Assembly: GCF_000949295.1 (NCBI RefSeq)
Contig: NZ_JXYS01000027.1
Location: 1 to 64,000, forward strand
Direction of reading: 5' to 3'
DNA from: Acidithrix ferrooxidans
GTDB lineage: Bacteria; Actinomycetota; Acidimicrobiia; Acidimicrobiales; Acidimicrobiaceae
Length of the DNA stretch: 64,000 nucleotides
Within the stretch, counting starts at the first letter, position 1, and the number at the start of each line of letters is the position of its first letter. A program made the translations under genes and the position numbers. Shown piece by piece: positions 20,983 to 31,321 of this stretch. Below the pieces are notes generated by a model, which did not search any database, had not been told where the DNA came from, and worked only from the letters and a program-made list of their open reading frames with translations.

Positions 20983-22540
20983 TCCGTAATATCACAGGAC
21001 GATAATTATTTAAGCGATTATTGGCAAATCATTGCAAGAACTCAAGCGATACTTGGTTGTTTTAGCTGTAAATTGACTTAATTTATTTGACATTTCTGGA
21101 TAGCATTTTATAAGGGGACCCTTATCCATACTATATTGAGGCTTATAATTTCTTTTTTAGCTAATAGGGTTCTATCTTTGGGAGAGGGCGCGGCCAGGTT
21201 CCTCGTTATTTGATCTGAGCAGTCCATAAAAAGCTAAGTGATTGCTGTGAATTGCCTGAAGAGATTCATAAACCATCGTCTATTTGTTAGATGCCATGGA
21301 GTCGACTGGCTAATTAGATCCAAGTCATAAAAAGCCGATCCACGGCAAGGTTAGCCCTAGGGCAACTTACCTGTTGCTGGTCTTTGTGATTTGGTTCGAT
21401 ATCTAGGGTTTTATTTCTAATTAACTAGTTGTGGCTGATGTTGTAATACCTATGATGACATGGCGACTCACAGGTATTCATTTAGTACTTAGGGCTTTCC
21501 TGGTGATGATCCAGATTAAGGATCAATCCTTCTACAACAGGCCAGCATCGCTTGTGCTCATTGAGTTATGGCAGGCTATGACCGATTCGACAACCTGGAT
21601 GAGGCAGGTGGATCCCTAGGTGATTCGGGAATTTAAAAGGTATCACTGTGGTTATATGGTCTTTGGTTCGATTGAGTAGCTTTTGATGGAAATGAAAATT
21701 CTCGTTGAGATTTTTCGAGCTAAAGGACGCCCTGACACCAAGATTGCTGATCTGCTAACGCCTAGTGCAACCATTTGGGAATTGATAATGGTCGATGTAT
21801 TCCTTAGTTAGTTTTGAGGTGTTGGGTATCTTTCAAATAGAGCTATGACGACGGCATCGGTGTTTCATTTGAGACCTCTTCTTGGATAATGCTTAGTTTA
21901 GGGTTGACCTATGGCGAAATAAGTGATTTTGGAATCTGGGAAATCCTATGAATGGATCTATTGAACGGCCAAAGATTTTAATAGAATAAAAGGTTTGTAG
22001 TTTTGCAAGCTCTAGCTGAATTATTGGATTCTATTTTGAGGTGACGTTAGCATTGGAAGTGCTTTTCGCGCCAACCGGTGGTCTCTCTTAGATTTTGTCT
22101 ACTTCTTTGGATTGTTCTTTGGTTTTGGAGGGTCGAACGTGCTTAGCTGTGTGATTTGGTTAGTTTTTATGCATTCTAACTTAGAGGCTCGGCGAGTCAA
22201 AGGATTTGATTGAATTTTTTGTTGAATTTAATGAAGCTTTGCGTTGATATTCATTGTTGTTGCTTCGGTTGTTTCCTCAAGCGGATCTAAATTGGCACGA
22301 ATGATGTGAGATGGTTGATGATAACTTCCCTTTGCATTTACTAAAGTAGATGCGAGATCATGCAGATTGGAGCATGCGTTCTAATTTGATGAATTCATTT
22401 GAGGGATCATGACTCTTGACAAAGACAGCCGTGATACTGATAGTTTTTTACTAAAACGGTGGATATCCATGGTGAAGGTTATCCTGTAAATAAAGTCTTC
22501 TTCCCGAGAAGTTGGCGGTGGCAAGACTTTAGTTTTTTCA
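20983..22540. other. 1.5-kb gene-free stretch upstream of purL
   Basis: No protein gene or tRNA supported. A 41-codon frame from the ATG near 21689 lacks an SD. The region contains a near-consensus promoter overlapping a palindrome (21087-21125). The stretch is unusually long for this window. Confidence 0.5.
21087..21125 (+). promoter_or_regulatory. Orphan promoter overlapping a palindromic operator
   Basis: ttgaca (21087-21092), a 16-nt spacer, and tataag (21109-21114). A perfect dyad ataaggg-ga-cccttat (21110-21125) covers the -10 and the expected start site. The next rightward gene (purL) starts 1.4 kb away. It could drive a small RNA or a long purL leader. Confidence 0.5.
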
Positions 22541-24796
22541 ATGTCGCATTGGCGAGCGCCGGGGTCTTTTAGTCTTTATGACATGGATCAACCAATACAC
22601 GCCGCGCTCGGTCTAACAGACGAAGAACTCTCCATGATTATAGAGATTTTGAAGCGAGAGCCAAACTATCTTGAACTTGCGATGTACTCTGTTATGTGGT
22701 CAGAACACTGTTCGTATAAGTCTTCGAGAGTTCATCTGCGTCGCCTACCTTCCAAGGGTGATTTGGTGATTTTGGGTCCCGGAGAGAATGCTGGTGTGAT
22801 CGACGCTGGTGATGGGATCGCTGTTGCGATTCGAATGGAGTCACACAACCATCCATCTGCTATAGAGCCATATCAAGGCGCTGCTACGGGCGTTGGCGGA
22901 ATTTTGCGCGATATCTTCACGATGGGTGCGCGACCGATAGCACTTTTAGATGGACTGCGAATCGGCGATCAAAGTGATCCAAGAAATAGGTACATATACA
23001 ATGGAGTCGTTGCAGGCATTTCGGGATATGGAAATGCCGTCGGTGTTCCAACTGTTGGCGGCGAGATCGTCTTTGATGAGACTTATAACGCTAACCCTCT
23101 GGTAAACGTCGCAGCGGTTGGTGTATTGATGCGCGACAAGCTGGTGCTTGCACGAGCTGATGGAATTGGAAATAGTGCCATTTTGCTAGGTGCTACCACT
23201 GGTAGGGATGGAATTGGTGGTGTATCGGTTCTCGCTTCAGCGGGTTTTGGTCAAGAGGTGGATTCGTCCAAGCGTCCAAGCGTCCAAGTAGGAGATCCCT
23301 ACGAAGAGAAGCGTCTGATAGAAGCTTGTCTTGAGCTTTTGGACAAGAGGCTGGTTGTGGGAATCCAAGATCTAGGCGGGGCGGGGTTGTCGTGTGCAAC
23401 TTCTGAGACTGCGGCCAAGGCTGGATTGGGAATGGACGTTCAAATTGGTGCCATTCCACGGCGTGAGCCAAATATGGAACCATTTGAAGTTATGACCTCA
23501 GAGTCTCAAGAGCGAATGTTGGCCATTGTGGAGGATGCCAACGTCGCTGAGGTGTTGGCGATTGCTGAGAAATGGGAGATATTGGCGGCCGTCATCGGTA
23601 CCGTCACCCCGGCCGTAGTCCACGAGGATGGCTCAAGTGTGGGTATGTTGCGAATATTAGATGGTCAAGAGGTATTAGCCAACGTGCCAGCTGCGTCACT
23701 AGCTGATGAAGCCCCACTCTATCATCGCCCTCTAGCCAAGCCGGATAACTTTGATGAGAATAGCCAAATGGACGTCGACTCTTTAATTGGTGAGATAGAC
23801 GTGATTGCGGAATTAACCAAGATGATAGGAGATCCATCGGCGGTTTATCGCCAATATGATCATCAGCTCTTCCTCAATACGATAGTTGGACCGGGTTCCA
23901 ACGCCACTTTGCTTCAGCTGGCAAGTCCTGAAATAGGGGTTTCTAATAAAGCCATAGGGCTCTCGTGTGATGGTAACTCACGTTGGTGTGAATTGAATCC
24001 AAGAGTTGGATCAGAGCTAGTAGTTGCCGAGTCAGCGCTAAATGTAGCATTGGTTGGTGCTAAGCCCGTAGCCATGGTTGATTGCTTGAATTTTGGGAAT
24101 CCGACTCATCCCAGCGTTATGTGGCAACTCTCGGAGTCGATTGATGGAATAGCCAGAGCAAGTTTAGAACTTGGTATTCCAGTGGTGGGCGGCAACGTCA
24201 GCCTATACAATGAGGCCTCGGGGCGAAATATTGAGCCAACTCCAGTATTGACAACCCTTGGTTTGGTGGAAAAAATTAGTGGAATTCCACCTACGACTTC
24301 CTATGGCGTAGATCGCTCGATCGTCTTGGTTGGAGATATATCATCGAAGTTGGCAGGCTCCAAGCTGGCATGGTCGAGCCGCTCCCTCAAGGGCGGCAAC
24401 CTCGTCGAGGTGGATTACGATCGCCACCGATCCTTGATAGAAGCAGTTCTATGTTTGGCCAATGACTCATCTACATATGGCATAAGCGCTATGAACGATA
24501 TCTCTGATGGTGGCTTGGCTTTGGCCCTTTTTGAGATGGCTCGCGCTAGTGGGTATGGATTTAGCCTTGGTAGTGACGATCGTGACTACAAGCTCACCCC
24601 AGGCCAACTATTTAGCGAAGCGCCATCTCGAATTGTGGTAGTCACTTCGAATCCTACTAGTGTCATCGATTTTTTTGACGAAGGGTCAATTCCGGCAGTA
24701 GTAATTGGAAGCACCAATTCCACGGCAACCCTTGACTTTGGGGCTCAGGCTTTAATGATGCTTCCTGCCTCAGGGTCTAAATCCCAATTGAATTGA
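22541..24796 (+). CDS. purL: FGAM synthase large subunit PurL (short form)
   Basis: 751 aa. ATP-dependent conversion of FGAR plus ammonia to FGAM, with PurS and PurQ. The family blocks '[11 protein letters not shown]', '[21 protein letters not shown]', '[16 protein letters not shown]' and '[12 protein letters not shown]' are present. The length matches the small, PurS/PurQ-dependent type, in agreement with purS-purQ nearby. The start is uncertain: the ATG at 22541 has no clear SD, and another ATG at residue 15 is possible. It is followed by a hairpin at 24805-24830. Confidence 0.95.
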   Translation: MSHWRAPGSFSLYDMDQPIHAALGLTDEELSMIIEILKREPNYLELAMYSVMWSEHCSYKSSRVHLRRLPSKGDLVILGPGENAGVIDAGDGIAVAIRMESHNHPSAIEPYQGAATGVGGILRDIFTMGARPIALLDGLRIGDQSDPRNRYIYNGVVAGISGYGNAVGVPTVGGEIVFDETYNANPLVNVAAVGVLMRDKLVLARADGIGNSAILLGATTGRDGIGGVSVLASAGFGQEVDSSKRPSVQVGDPYEEKRLIEACLELLDKRLVVGIQDLGGAGLSCATSETAAKAGLGMDVQIGAIPRREPNMEPFEVMTSESQERMLAIVEDANVAEVLAIAEKWEILAAVIGTVTPAVVHEDGSSVGMLRILDGQEVLANVPAASLADEAPLYHRPLAKPDNFDENSQMDVDSLIGEIDVIAELTKMIGDPSAVYRQYDHQLFLNTIVGPGSNATLLQLASPEIGVSNKAIGLSCDGNSRWCELNPRVGSELVVAESALNVALVGAKPVAMVDCLNFGNPTHPSVMWQLSESIDGIARASLELGIPVVGGNVSLYNEASGRNIEPTPVLTTLGLVEKISGIPPTTSYGVDRSIVLVGDISSKLAGSKLAWSSRSLKGGNLVEVDYDRHRSLIEAVLCLANDSSTYGISAMNDISDGGLALALFEMARASGYGFSLGSDDRDYKLTPGQLFSEAPSRIVVVTSNPTSVIDFFDEGSIPAVVIGSTNSTATLDFGAQALMMLPASGSKSQLN

Positions 24797-24804
24797 GATA
24801 GGAC

Positions 24805-24830
24805 CTTGGATAACCACTGGGTTATCCAAG
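24805..24830 (+). terminator. Terminator hairpin after purL
   Basis: Perfect 11-bp stem (cttggataacc / ggttatccaag) with an actg loop, 8 nt past the purL stop. A T5 occurs 12 nt later. Confidence 0.7.
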
Positions 24831-24902
24831 ATACCAGACACCTATTTTTCGTAGCTAGTGGTCTCTTTGTTTTATGGCCATAGCAGGATCTTTTAACTAA
24901 GA

Positions 24903-24965
24903 GTCGATAGCCGCTATAAAATAGGCTATCGACAAAATAGGCTATCGACAAAATAGGCTATCGAC
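24903..24965 (+). repeat. Hairpin followed by a 16-bp tandem repeat (aaaataggctatcgac x3)
   Basis: gtcgatagcc (24903-24912) pairs perfectly with ggctatcgac (24924-24933). That right arm is then repeated twice more as part of a 16-bp unit (24918-24965). One left arm could therefore pair with any of three right arms. Confidence 0.85.
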
Positions 24966-25065
24966 GATTTGGGTTGCTTTTTTGATCAAATATTGGATCA
25001 AATATTTGATCGCAAAGGAGATCTTTTATAGCGATGTCAGCGGCTGGTGCCATCTTATAAGGTGC

Positions 25066-25107
25066 GATCTAGCTATGTGGATCTAGCTATGTGGATCTAG
25101 CTATGTT
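25066..25107. repeat. 14-bp tandem repeat (gatctagctatgtg x3)
   Basis: Three copies, the last with one change. Intergenic between purL and the APC permease, about 100 bp after the 16-bp array. Confidence 0.8.
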
Positions 25108-25220
25108 GTGATCTGGATCGGTCGATGAGGAGCGATTTAGAGGGGCTATCGGTCTTTTGGGAGCCCGGGAATTCGATCCGCTAATAGGGCTCTTCTTCGA
25201 ATTCAAAAGGTGACACTCAA

Positions 25221-26747
25221 TTATTCAATATCTCCAAGAGAGTGTAAGGAGACTGAGACTTCCTCTTCTTTGTCTGGGTACTTTCGTGATTGGTCGCCAC
25301 TTTTATCTGGCTCTGAATCTCCGTGGAAGATGACGATGTTTTTGTGCCGTTTGGCAAAGAAGGAAAAGACGAAGCCACCCCCTAGAAGAGCAAAGATCAC
25401 ATAGTCGATTGAAGAGCCGATTGCACTTGGCCCATATATTACGAATCCCACCATGAAGGCGAAGAAACTTAGACAGGCAAGGCACGATAAAAGTAATAGT
25501 AGCCGATGGCGGTGGGGTTGGTTTTCCTCCAGCGATTCACTTCTGTGAATTCGACCCAGGAATACACTCGCAGTTAGGGAGTCTAAGAAGAACTCTGCGA
25601 CCAAAAAGAAGCCAGCCGCCGATAGGACTAGGCCAAAGAATGAGCTAAGTGAAGAGAAGAGAATTTGGAGCGCGGTGATTGCGAAAGATGCGCCCACGAC
25701 AACTATTGTCGCAACGCTTGGAGCTTGATTTTTGTTTAGGGTCGAAAACGATGGTGGCACTAGCCCTTCTCGCCCCATTGCATAGAGAGCTCGAATCAAT
25801 ATAAACGAAGTCAACCAAAGGCCACCGGCAGTAGAGGCGAGAACGGGTAAGAGAATTAGCCATGGCGCTCCAGGAACCAATCTGTGACCCCAAACCGCCA
25901 TGGGATTGGTGGCTCCGGCTAGGAGGTGAAGCGGTGTCTCTCCAAACATAAGCGGATAGATCAGGGCATAGAATCCAAGAGCCATTATCGCTCCGATGAT
26001 GCCGCCTTTTCCAGGGTCTGCCTTGGGTGCGACGGATTCTTCAGAGGCGTAGCTGTCAATCTCCCAGCCGTCAAGAATCGTAGCTGCTATTACTGCTGTA
26101 ACTATCATTCCGCCGATTGGAGGCGATCCAAAGTGAATAGGAACCGAGATGGAGTGCCACCTTGCAATGGCAATAGTGGCGATTACCGCGACTGAAATTA
26201 GCTCAATAGCCAGAAATACCTGGGTTAGTTTGGCGGTAGGTCTAGCGCCTCGCAGGAGCGGAACGAGGGCAAATGAAGACCAGAATAAGGACATTCCAAG
26301 TTCGGCGAGCGGTGATGGACTGTAGCTCGGAAAGAGAAGATTTAAGGTATAAGTCGCTGCTGGAATGATGATCGGAGGTATAGAGGTAAAGTAGGCGATT
26401 ATCAAGATCCACGCTTGGTACCTAGAGGCTCTTATCCCTAAGACTCGAGCGGACCAATGGTAAGAGGCACCAGCATGGGGAAAATGACGATTTAGAAGTC
26501 TAAAGACAAAGGCTGCAACTATGAAAGGTATGGCTATCAATGCGACCGATGGCAACGTCCAAAGGCCAGCGTTTGCAGCCATGACGCCTCCAGTTGCTGC
26601 AATTGAAAAGAGTGGCCCAACGCTCGATACTGATAGTGCGATTAGATCGCGCATGTGGAGTGACTGGTTTAGACCTTGGGAAATGGGGGCGTCTTGGTTT
26701 TTGGGGCTGATTGAGCTCGCGGGTGCTCTTGTTTTGTCTTGAGGCAA
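25221..26747 (-). CDS. APC-family amino acid/polyamine permease
   Basis: 508 aa. The hydrophilic N-tail (~35 residues) is followed by about twelve hydrophobic segments. TM1 has the broken-helix pattern typical of the APC fold ('ALSVSSVGPLFSIAATGG'), and 'FPHAGASYHWSARVLG' matches the TM3 region. It is an inner-membrane secondary transporter, probably for an amino acid or amine. The substrate cannot be read from the sequence. TTG start with ggag 8 nt upstream. It is transcribed alone and lies between purL and the PHP gene on the opposite strand. Confidence 0.85.
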   Translation of the reverse strand: MPQDKTRAPASSISPKNQDAPISQGLNQSLHMRDLIALSVSSVGPLFSIAATGGVMAANAGLWTLPSVALIAIPFIVAAFVFRLLNRHFPHAGASYHWSARVLGIRASRYQAWILIIAYFTSIPPIIIPAATYTLNLLFPSYSPSPLAELGMSLFWSSFALVPLLRGARPTAKLTQVFLAIELISVAVIATIAIARWHSISVPIHFGSPPIGGMIVTAVIAATILDGWEIDSYASEESVAPKADPGKGGIIGAIMALGFYALIYPLMFGETPLHLLAGATNPMAVWGHRLVPGAPWLILLPVLASTAGGLWLTSFILIRALYAMGREGLVPPSFSTLNKNQAPSVATIVVVGASFAITALQILFSSLSSFFGLVLSAAGFFLVAEFFLDSLTASVFLGRIHRSESLEENQPHRHRLLLLLSCLACLSFFAFMVGFVIYGPSAIGSSIDYVIFALLGGGFVFSFFAKRHKNIVIFHGDSEPDKSGDQSRKYPDKEEEVSVSLHSLGDIE

Positions 26748-27092
26748 TGATCAAACTCCAAAAAAATTTGTGACTAAAATTTCTTGCGAACTATTCGCAT
26801 TATAACCCCCACGGACGTATGACTATTCCATTGGATCTCGATCTCTTGGCTCGCTGTAAAAGGCGCCGAGGCGATTCCAAGTAATGGGTGCGGTGGTTAT
26901 CTAGGTTCAAAGTGAAATCGAAACCGTCATTGATTTTTCGCCTTAGGTACCCTGCGCAGTTTTTGTGCATTGTTCGTACATTTTTTAATTGGTACATTGT
27001 TCAATTGAGGCTGAGAGTTCTTGGGGTTGCCACATTGAAGTTTCATCGCCCAATTGGCCACAATCTAGGGATCTGACCTTTGGATCTTAAAT

Positions 27093-27160
27093 TATGGGAT
27101 GATAATTATGGGATGATAATTATGGGATGATAATTATGGGATGATAATTATGGGATGATT
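27093..27160. repeat. 14-bp tandem repeat (tatgggatgataat x5)
   Basis: Four full copies and a fifth that diverges in its last bases. Each junction contains attat...ataat, a short inverted repeat that could form small hairpins. Confidence 0.9.
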
Positions 27161-27255
27161 TTTTGGTGGCCGAGTTGTCACTCGTGTGGTACCTTACGAC
27201 GTGACTTCGGAAGCCTAAATACAAACTAAATACAAAAGAGTTGCACCATGAACAC

Positions 27256-27308
27256 TTTTGGGTCGCTTCATCGATGGTCCCCAACAGGGAGCGACCCAAA
27301 AATTTTTT
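27256..27308 (+). terminator. Orphan intrinsic terminator
   Basis: Perfect 12-bp stem (ttttgggtcgct / agcgacccaaaa) with a 22-nt loop, followed by t6 at 27303-27308. No rightward gene lies within the preceding 2.4 kb, so a plus-strand transcript of unknown origin is implied. Alternatively it acts on the leftward PHP transcript, although that side has only a T4 inside the stem. Confidence 0.6.
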
Positions 27309-27379
27309 AGGTGAGATTGTCATTACCAAGTGATAGCTAATTGGTTAGCCCTCAATTGATCTTTTTTAGCATTTGATGA

Positions 27380-28237
27380 TCAGTAGACCTTGGAAAGGTG
27401 ATTTTCGGATCTCAGGCGAAGCTGCTCTAGTGCCCTATATGGAACTCTTAGATCTCCTTTTCCTACCCCTACTGAAAGGTCTGGTTTGTAAGTTCCATGA
27501 AAGTCACTGCCACCAGTGGCTACGATATCCAATTTTTCGGCGAGACCAACTAGGAATTCTCGCTGTTCTTGGTTGTAGCGGCCATAGTGTGCTTCGATAC
27601 CTGCAAGGCCATCAGAGACCCATCCTTGGATAATGTCAGCTAGTCGGTCCCGATCTTCTTCTACGGTGAATGGGTGAGCCAAGACAGGCATTCCTCCGGA
27701 TCGCAGGGAAAGGGCGATCATATCTTTGGGCGATAGAGTAATCTTTTCAACGTAGTATTTGTTGCCTTTGGCAAGATAGTGATCGAATGCCTCCTGGAGA
27801 GTCGATACAACGCCCTTTTTGACTAAGAGTGCTGCAAAGTGTGGCTTTCCTATGCCGACGCCTCCGCCCTCTGCCGAGAGTTCCTCAAAGGTTATATTGA
27901 TTCCGTCCTTGTTCATTAGTTCTAGAATCTTGAGGTTTCGGTCTTCGCGCGCCATCTGCATCTCAATCAGGGTTTCTGCGATTGGCGAGGAGTGCGCATC
28001 AACGAAATAGACGAGCATATGCATCGTCCCTTCGTTGTAGTGGCAAGAGACTTCTACGCCTGAAATGAATTCAATACCAAGCTCTATTGCTCTCGCCTTA
28101 GCTTGGGTTAATCCGTCAAAGCGGTCGTGATCAGTGAGCGCTATTGCCCTCAATCCAGCCGCTGCCGCAAGCTCAACTACCTCAGTCGGGCTTGCGGATC
28201 CGTCTGAAACTCGTGAATGTGTGTGAAGGTCTATCAT
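27380..28237 (-). CDS. PHP-domain metal-dependent phosphoesterase
   Basis: 285 aa. The four PHP metal-binding motifs are visible: 'DLHTHSRVSDGS', 'LTDHDRFDGL', 'VLAHPFT' and 'TGGSDFHG'. The size and domain order match the YciV/RnaAM-type enzymes, which hydrolyse 3',5'-nucleotide bisphosphates or small RNA 5' ends; which of these applies is inference. The gene is transcribed away from purF. ATG start. No signal peptide, so cytoplasmic. Confidence 0.85.
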   Translation of the reverse strand: MIDLHTHSRVSDGSASPTEVVELAAAAGLRAIALTDHDRFDGLTQAKARAIELGIEFISGVEVSCHYNEGTMHMLVYFVDAHSSPIAETLIEMQMAREDRNLKILELMNKDGINITFEELSAEGGGVGIGKPHFAALLVKKGVVSTLQEAFDHYLAKGNKYYVEKITLSPKDMIALSLRSGGMPVLAHPFTVEEDRDRLADIIQGWVSDGLAGIEAHYGRYNQEQREFLVGLAEKLDIVATGGSDFHGTYKPDLSVGVGKGDLRVPYRALEQLRLRSENHLSKVY

Positions 28238-28472
28238 TAGAGGCCGCCTCGGGCAGTTATTCTTAAGGTGAAAAGTTCGCGCGCAATTTGTTTCAAGTTA
28301 GTAAATTTTAGGTGTGTGCCGGCGATGGCATCGTCGCAAATGAAGAAATTCTTTCAAATCACTCAATGGTGGGAGCCAAGTGGGAGTTTTGGCAAGGGCT
28401 GACCTGTGCAAGTTGTAGAGTCGATTTAACTAGTGGTCACATTTTTTGTGGCATTTTATCTGGGAGCCTAAG

Positions 28473-30002
28473 ATGGACGCCAATTATAGCGTTGGAGTTG
28501 GCGATGAAATGGTCGAAGATCGTTTCGATCAACTAAAGCGAGGTGATTCGCCAGAAGAGGCCTGCGGGGTCTTTGGAATACGTGTTGAACCAATGACTCG
28601 ATCGGTTTCGCACGCTACTTACGATGGTCTTTACGCCTTGCAACATAGAGGGCAAGAGTCCGCGGGCATGGCTGTTTCAGATGGAACTTCCATTACGGTT
28701 GTCAAGAACATGGGGTTGGTCTCAAATGTCTTTGATGATCGTACACTTTTGTCTTTGCCGGGTAATCTGGCCATAGGCCATACTCGATATTCAACTACCG
28801 GTTCCTCAACATGGGGGAACGCTCAGCCGGTCTTTAGGGCCGTGGGTGACTCAGGAATAGCACTTGGCCACAATGGCAACCTTACTAATACTCAAACCCT
28901 TAGCAAAGAGCTTGGATTTGATTCGATGGAACTCGGAAGTGATTCGGACCTTATCGCTCACTTTTTGGCCACCGAGATAGCCTCAAACCTAGGTGGTAAA
29001 CCTGGATCCGTGACTGAGTCGATCAAGAGTCATCCCGAGGCGGTGCTAAGTGCTCTCGAGCATGTGCTACCAAAGCTCAAAGGTGCTTTTTCACTGGTGA
29101 TTATGGACCATGATCGATTGATTGGGGTTCGTGATCCAAATGGCTTTAGGCCCCTTTGTCTAGGTCGCTTGGAGGCGGGATATGTTATTGCTTCCGAGAC
29201 TCCAGCGCTAGATGTAGTTGGCGCCACCTTTATTCGAGAGGTGGAACCAGGTGAGATGGTCATCGTCGACGAACTCGGTGTCCGTTCATTTCGCCCCTTT
29301 CCTCCCGAGTCCATTGATCCCAAGTTGTGTATCTTCGAATTTGTATATTTTGCTCGACCAGATGCTCGGTTGTTGGGGCAAGAGGTCTACTCGACTCGAA
29401 GGCGCATGGGCGAGCTTTTGGCCAAGGCGCTACCGGTGGATGCAGATCTGGTTATGGGCGTGCCTGATTCGGGAGTTCCAGCAGCGGTCGGCTACTCCTC
29501 GGCTAGCCACATTCCCTATGGGCAAGGTTTAGTAAAGAATAGATATATCGGTAGAACCTTCATCTCTCCCGATCCAGCATCGAGAATCGATGGAGTTAGG
29601 CGAAAACTTAACGTTTTGCGTGATAACATTTCAGGTAAACGACTTGTGGTTGTAGATGACTCAATAGTTCGTGGAACAACGACAAAGGCGATGGTAAAGC
29701 TTTTGAAGGAGTCAGGAGCAACTGAAGTCCACTTGCGAATCTCTTCGCCTCCATATCGATGGTCTTGTTTTTATGGTATTGACACCCCATCTAGACCCGA
29801 CCTCTTGGCCTCCTTTAAAAATATTGATGAGATTAAGGCATTTTTAGAGGTGGATTCAATTGCATATTTGGATCTCGAGGATCTCAAGGCCGCTATTGGC
29901 TCGCCTGAAGATGGTTTTTGTGATGCATGTCTTACAGGTTCGTATCCAATCGATGTTCCTGAAGCAATGTTGAACGCTCGACGTCCAAAGAAGATTGGCT
30001 GA
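28473..30002 (+). CDS. purF: Amidophosphoribosyltransferase
   Basis: 509 aa from the ATG at 28473, chosen for the gggag at 28462-28466; a start 27 nt upstream lacks one. It commits PRPP to purines by making phosphoribosylamine from glutamine. The N-terminal nucleophile glutaminase begins at the Cys in 'EEACGVFGI', so about 32 residues form a propeptide that should be cleaved. 'ALQHRGQESAGM' and 'GHTRYSTTG' follow. The PRPP loop 'VVVDDSIVRGTTT' and C-terminal cysteines, probably for an Fe-S cluster, are also present. Leads to purM after 248 bp. Confidence 0.96.
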   Translation: MDANYSVGVGDEMVEDRFDQLKRGDSPEEACGVFGIRVEPMTRSVSHATYDGLYALQHRGQESAGMAVSDGTSITVVKNMGLVSNVFDDRTLLSLPGNLAIGHTRYSTTGSSTWGNAQPVFRAVGDSGIALGHNGNLTNTQTLSKELGFDSMELGSDSDLIAHFLATEIASNLGGKPGSVTESIKSHPEAVLSALEHVLPKLKGAFSLVIMDHDRLIGVRDPNGFRPLCLGRLEAGYVIASETPALDVVGATFIREVEPGEMVIVDELGVRSFRPFPPESIDPKLCIFEFVYFARPDARLLGQEVYSTRRRMGELLAKALPVDADLVMGVPDSGVPAAVGYSSASHIPYGQGLVKNRYIGRTFISPDPASRIDGVRRKLNVLRDNISGKRLVVVDDSIVRGTTTKAMVKLLKESGATEVHLRISSPPYRWSCFYGIDTPSRPDLLASFKNIDEIKAFLEVDSIAYLDLEDLKAAIGSPEDGFCDACLTGSYPIDVPEAMLNARRPKKIG

Positions 30003-30250
30003 AGGCAACTCTGAGACTTACTTACTCGGTCAAGCAATGACCGATGGATCTTGGCTAGCCCTTTTTATCGAGGTGAGTCCTGTTTATCCAGGTGAGAGCG
30101 ATCACTTCTAATCGATGGTTTCTAATGAAATTTCACGAGGAAGTCGAATCCTTGCGATCTATTTGAACTATTGACCATCCCAAGGGCCAATGTGCACAAA
30201 TCGACCTGACACTTTCAAATATTGTGAGCATAGAAAAGGTACTTTTATTG

Positions 30251-31321
30251 ATGAGCGAGAAGTTGAGTTACGCCAGTGCTGGCGTCGACATAAATGAAGG
30301 CGAAGCGGCCGTTCGGTCTATTAAAAAGATTGTGGAGGCGACCTCGATAGATGGCGTCATGAGCAAGATCGGCGGCTTTGGTGGCCTCTTTGATTTGAGC
30401 GTCCTAGACATGGCGGAACCGGTGTTGGTCTCCTCTACCGACGGTGTCGGCACTAAGGCGTATCTCGCCGGGGCTCTTGGCTCCTATAAGACGATAGGCA
30501 TCGACCTAGTTGCGATGTGTGTCGATGATATAGCGGTACTGGGGGCGCGGCCACTATTTTTGCTTGACTATCTTTCTGTTGGCAAGTTGGACTCCAATCT
30601 GGCCCTAGAGATTGTAGGTGGAATCGCCGAAGGGGCAAAGGCGGTGGGCGCTGCACTGATCGGTGGCGAGATGGCGGAGCACCCCGGTTCAATGACGGAT
30701 GGTCATTTCGACCTTGGGGGCTTCGTGGTTGGAGTGGTAGAGAAATCTAAGATCTTAGGGAGCCATCTCGTGAGAGCGGGCGACTCCTTAGTTGCCATTG
30801 AATCCCCTAATCTTCGTTCCAATGGATTTTCGCTGGCGCGTCGTGCGCTCTTGGGGAACGCTGGCGACATAGACCATGGGGGCAATCGAGACCTGTTTCA
30901 GACTCTGGTGGATGCCAAACCATTTGACGATGGACGCACGCTTGGTCAGATCCTCATGGAACCTAGCGTTCTGTATAGTCCGATCCTTCAAGAGCTCTCC
31001 AAGACCATTGATATTCACGCTGGTGCACATATTACTGGGGGAGGAATCGAGGGAAATCTTTCTCGAGTGCTCAAAGACGGTGAACGTGCCATTGTCAAAC
31101 GCGACTCTTGGGAGATACCACCTATCTTCTCGCTTATTCAACGTTCGGGTGCAATCGATGACGATGAGATGTTTCGGGTCTTTAATATGGGCGTAGGCAT
31201 GGTGTTGGTCATCGATCACGATCAACGAAAAGAAGCTATTGCCACAATTGAATTATTGGGACATAGGGCTTATGAAATTGGCTCTATCGAATCGGCTGCG
31301 AAAGGCGTGGAACTAAGGTGA
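30251..31321 (+). CDS. purM: AIR synthase (FGAM cyclo-ligase)
   Basis: 356 aa from the ATG at 30251; a GTG at 30224 is also in frame. The enzyme closes the imidazole ring, turning FGAM into AIR. The signatures 'YASAGVDINEGEAAV', 'SSTDGVGTKAYLA', 'GGEMAEHPG' and 'HITGGGIEGNL' are intact. The same fold occurs in PurL. The aaaagg upstream is 11 nt from the ATG. The stop TGA overlaps the pyrE GTG, so the two are translationally coupled. Confidence 0.95.
   Translation: MSEKLSYASAGVDINEGEAAVRSIKKIVEATSIDGVMSKIGGFGGLFDLSVLDMAEPVLVSSTDGVGTKAYLAGALGSYKTIGIDLVAMCVDDIAVLGARPLFLLDYLSVGKLDSNLALEIVGGIAEGAKAVGAALIGGEMAEHPGSMTDGHFDLGGFVVGVVEKSKILGSHLVRAGDSLVAIESPNLRSNGFSLARRALLGNAGDIDHGGNRDLFQTLVDAKPFDDGRTLGQILMEPSVLYSPILQELSKTIDIHAGAHITGGGIEGNLSRVLKDGERAIVKRDSWEIPPIFSLIQRSGAIDDDEMFRVFNMGVGMVLVIDHDQRKEAIATIELLGHRAYEIGSIESAAKGVELR

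Larger units (their letters stand above)
26748..27379. other. 630-bp intergenic stretch with repeat and terminator
   Basis: Contains the 14-bp array and an orphan terminator described separately. Small frames here have no SD. Confidence 0.4.

Noticed and set aside
21689-21815. 41-codon frame in the purL upstream desert
   Set aside because: No SD, no similarity and poor codon pattern; likely chance.
28238-28472. Purine riboswitch upstream of purF
   Set aside because: No conserved purine aptamer core or loop-loop arrangement was seen here or before purC, purL and purM.
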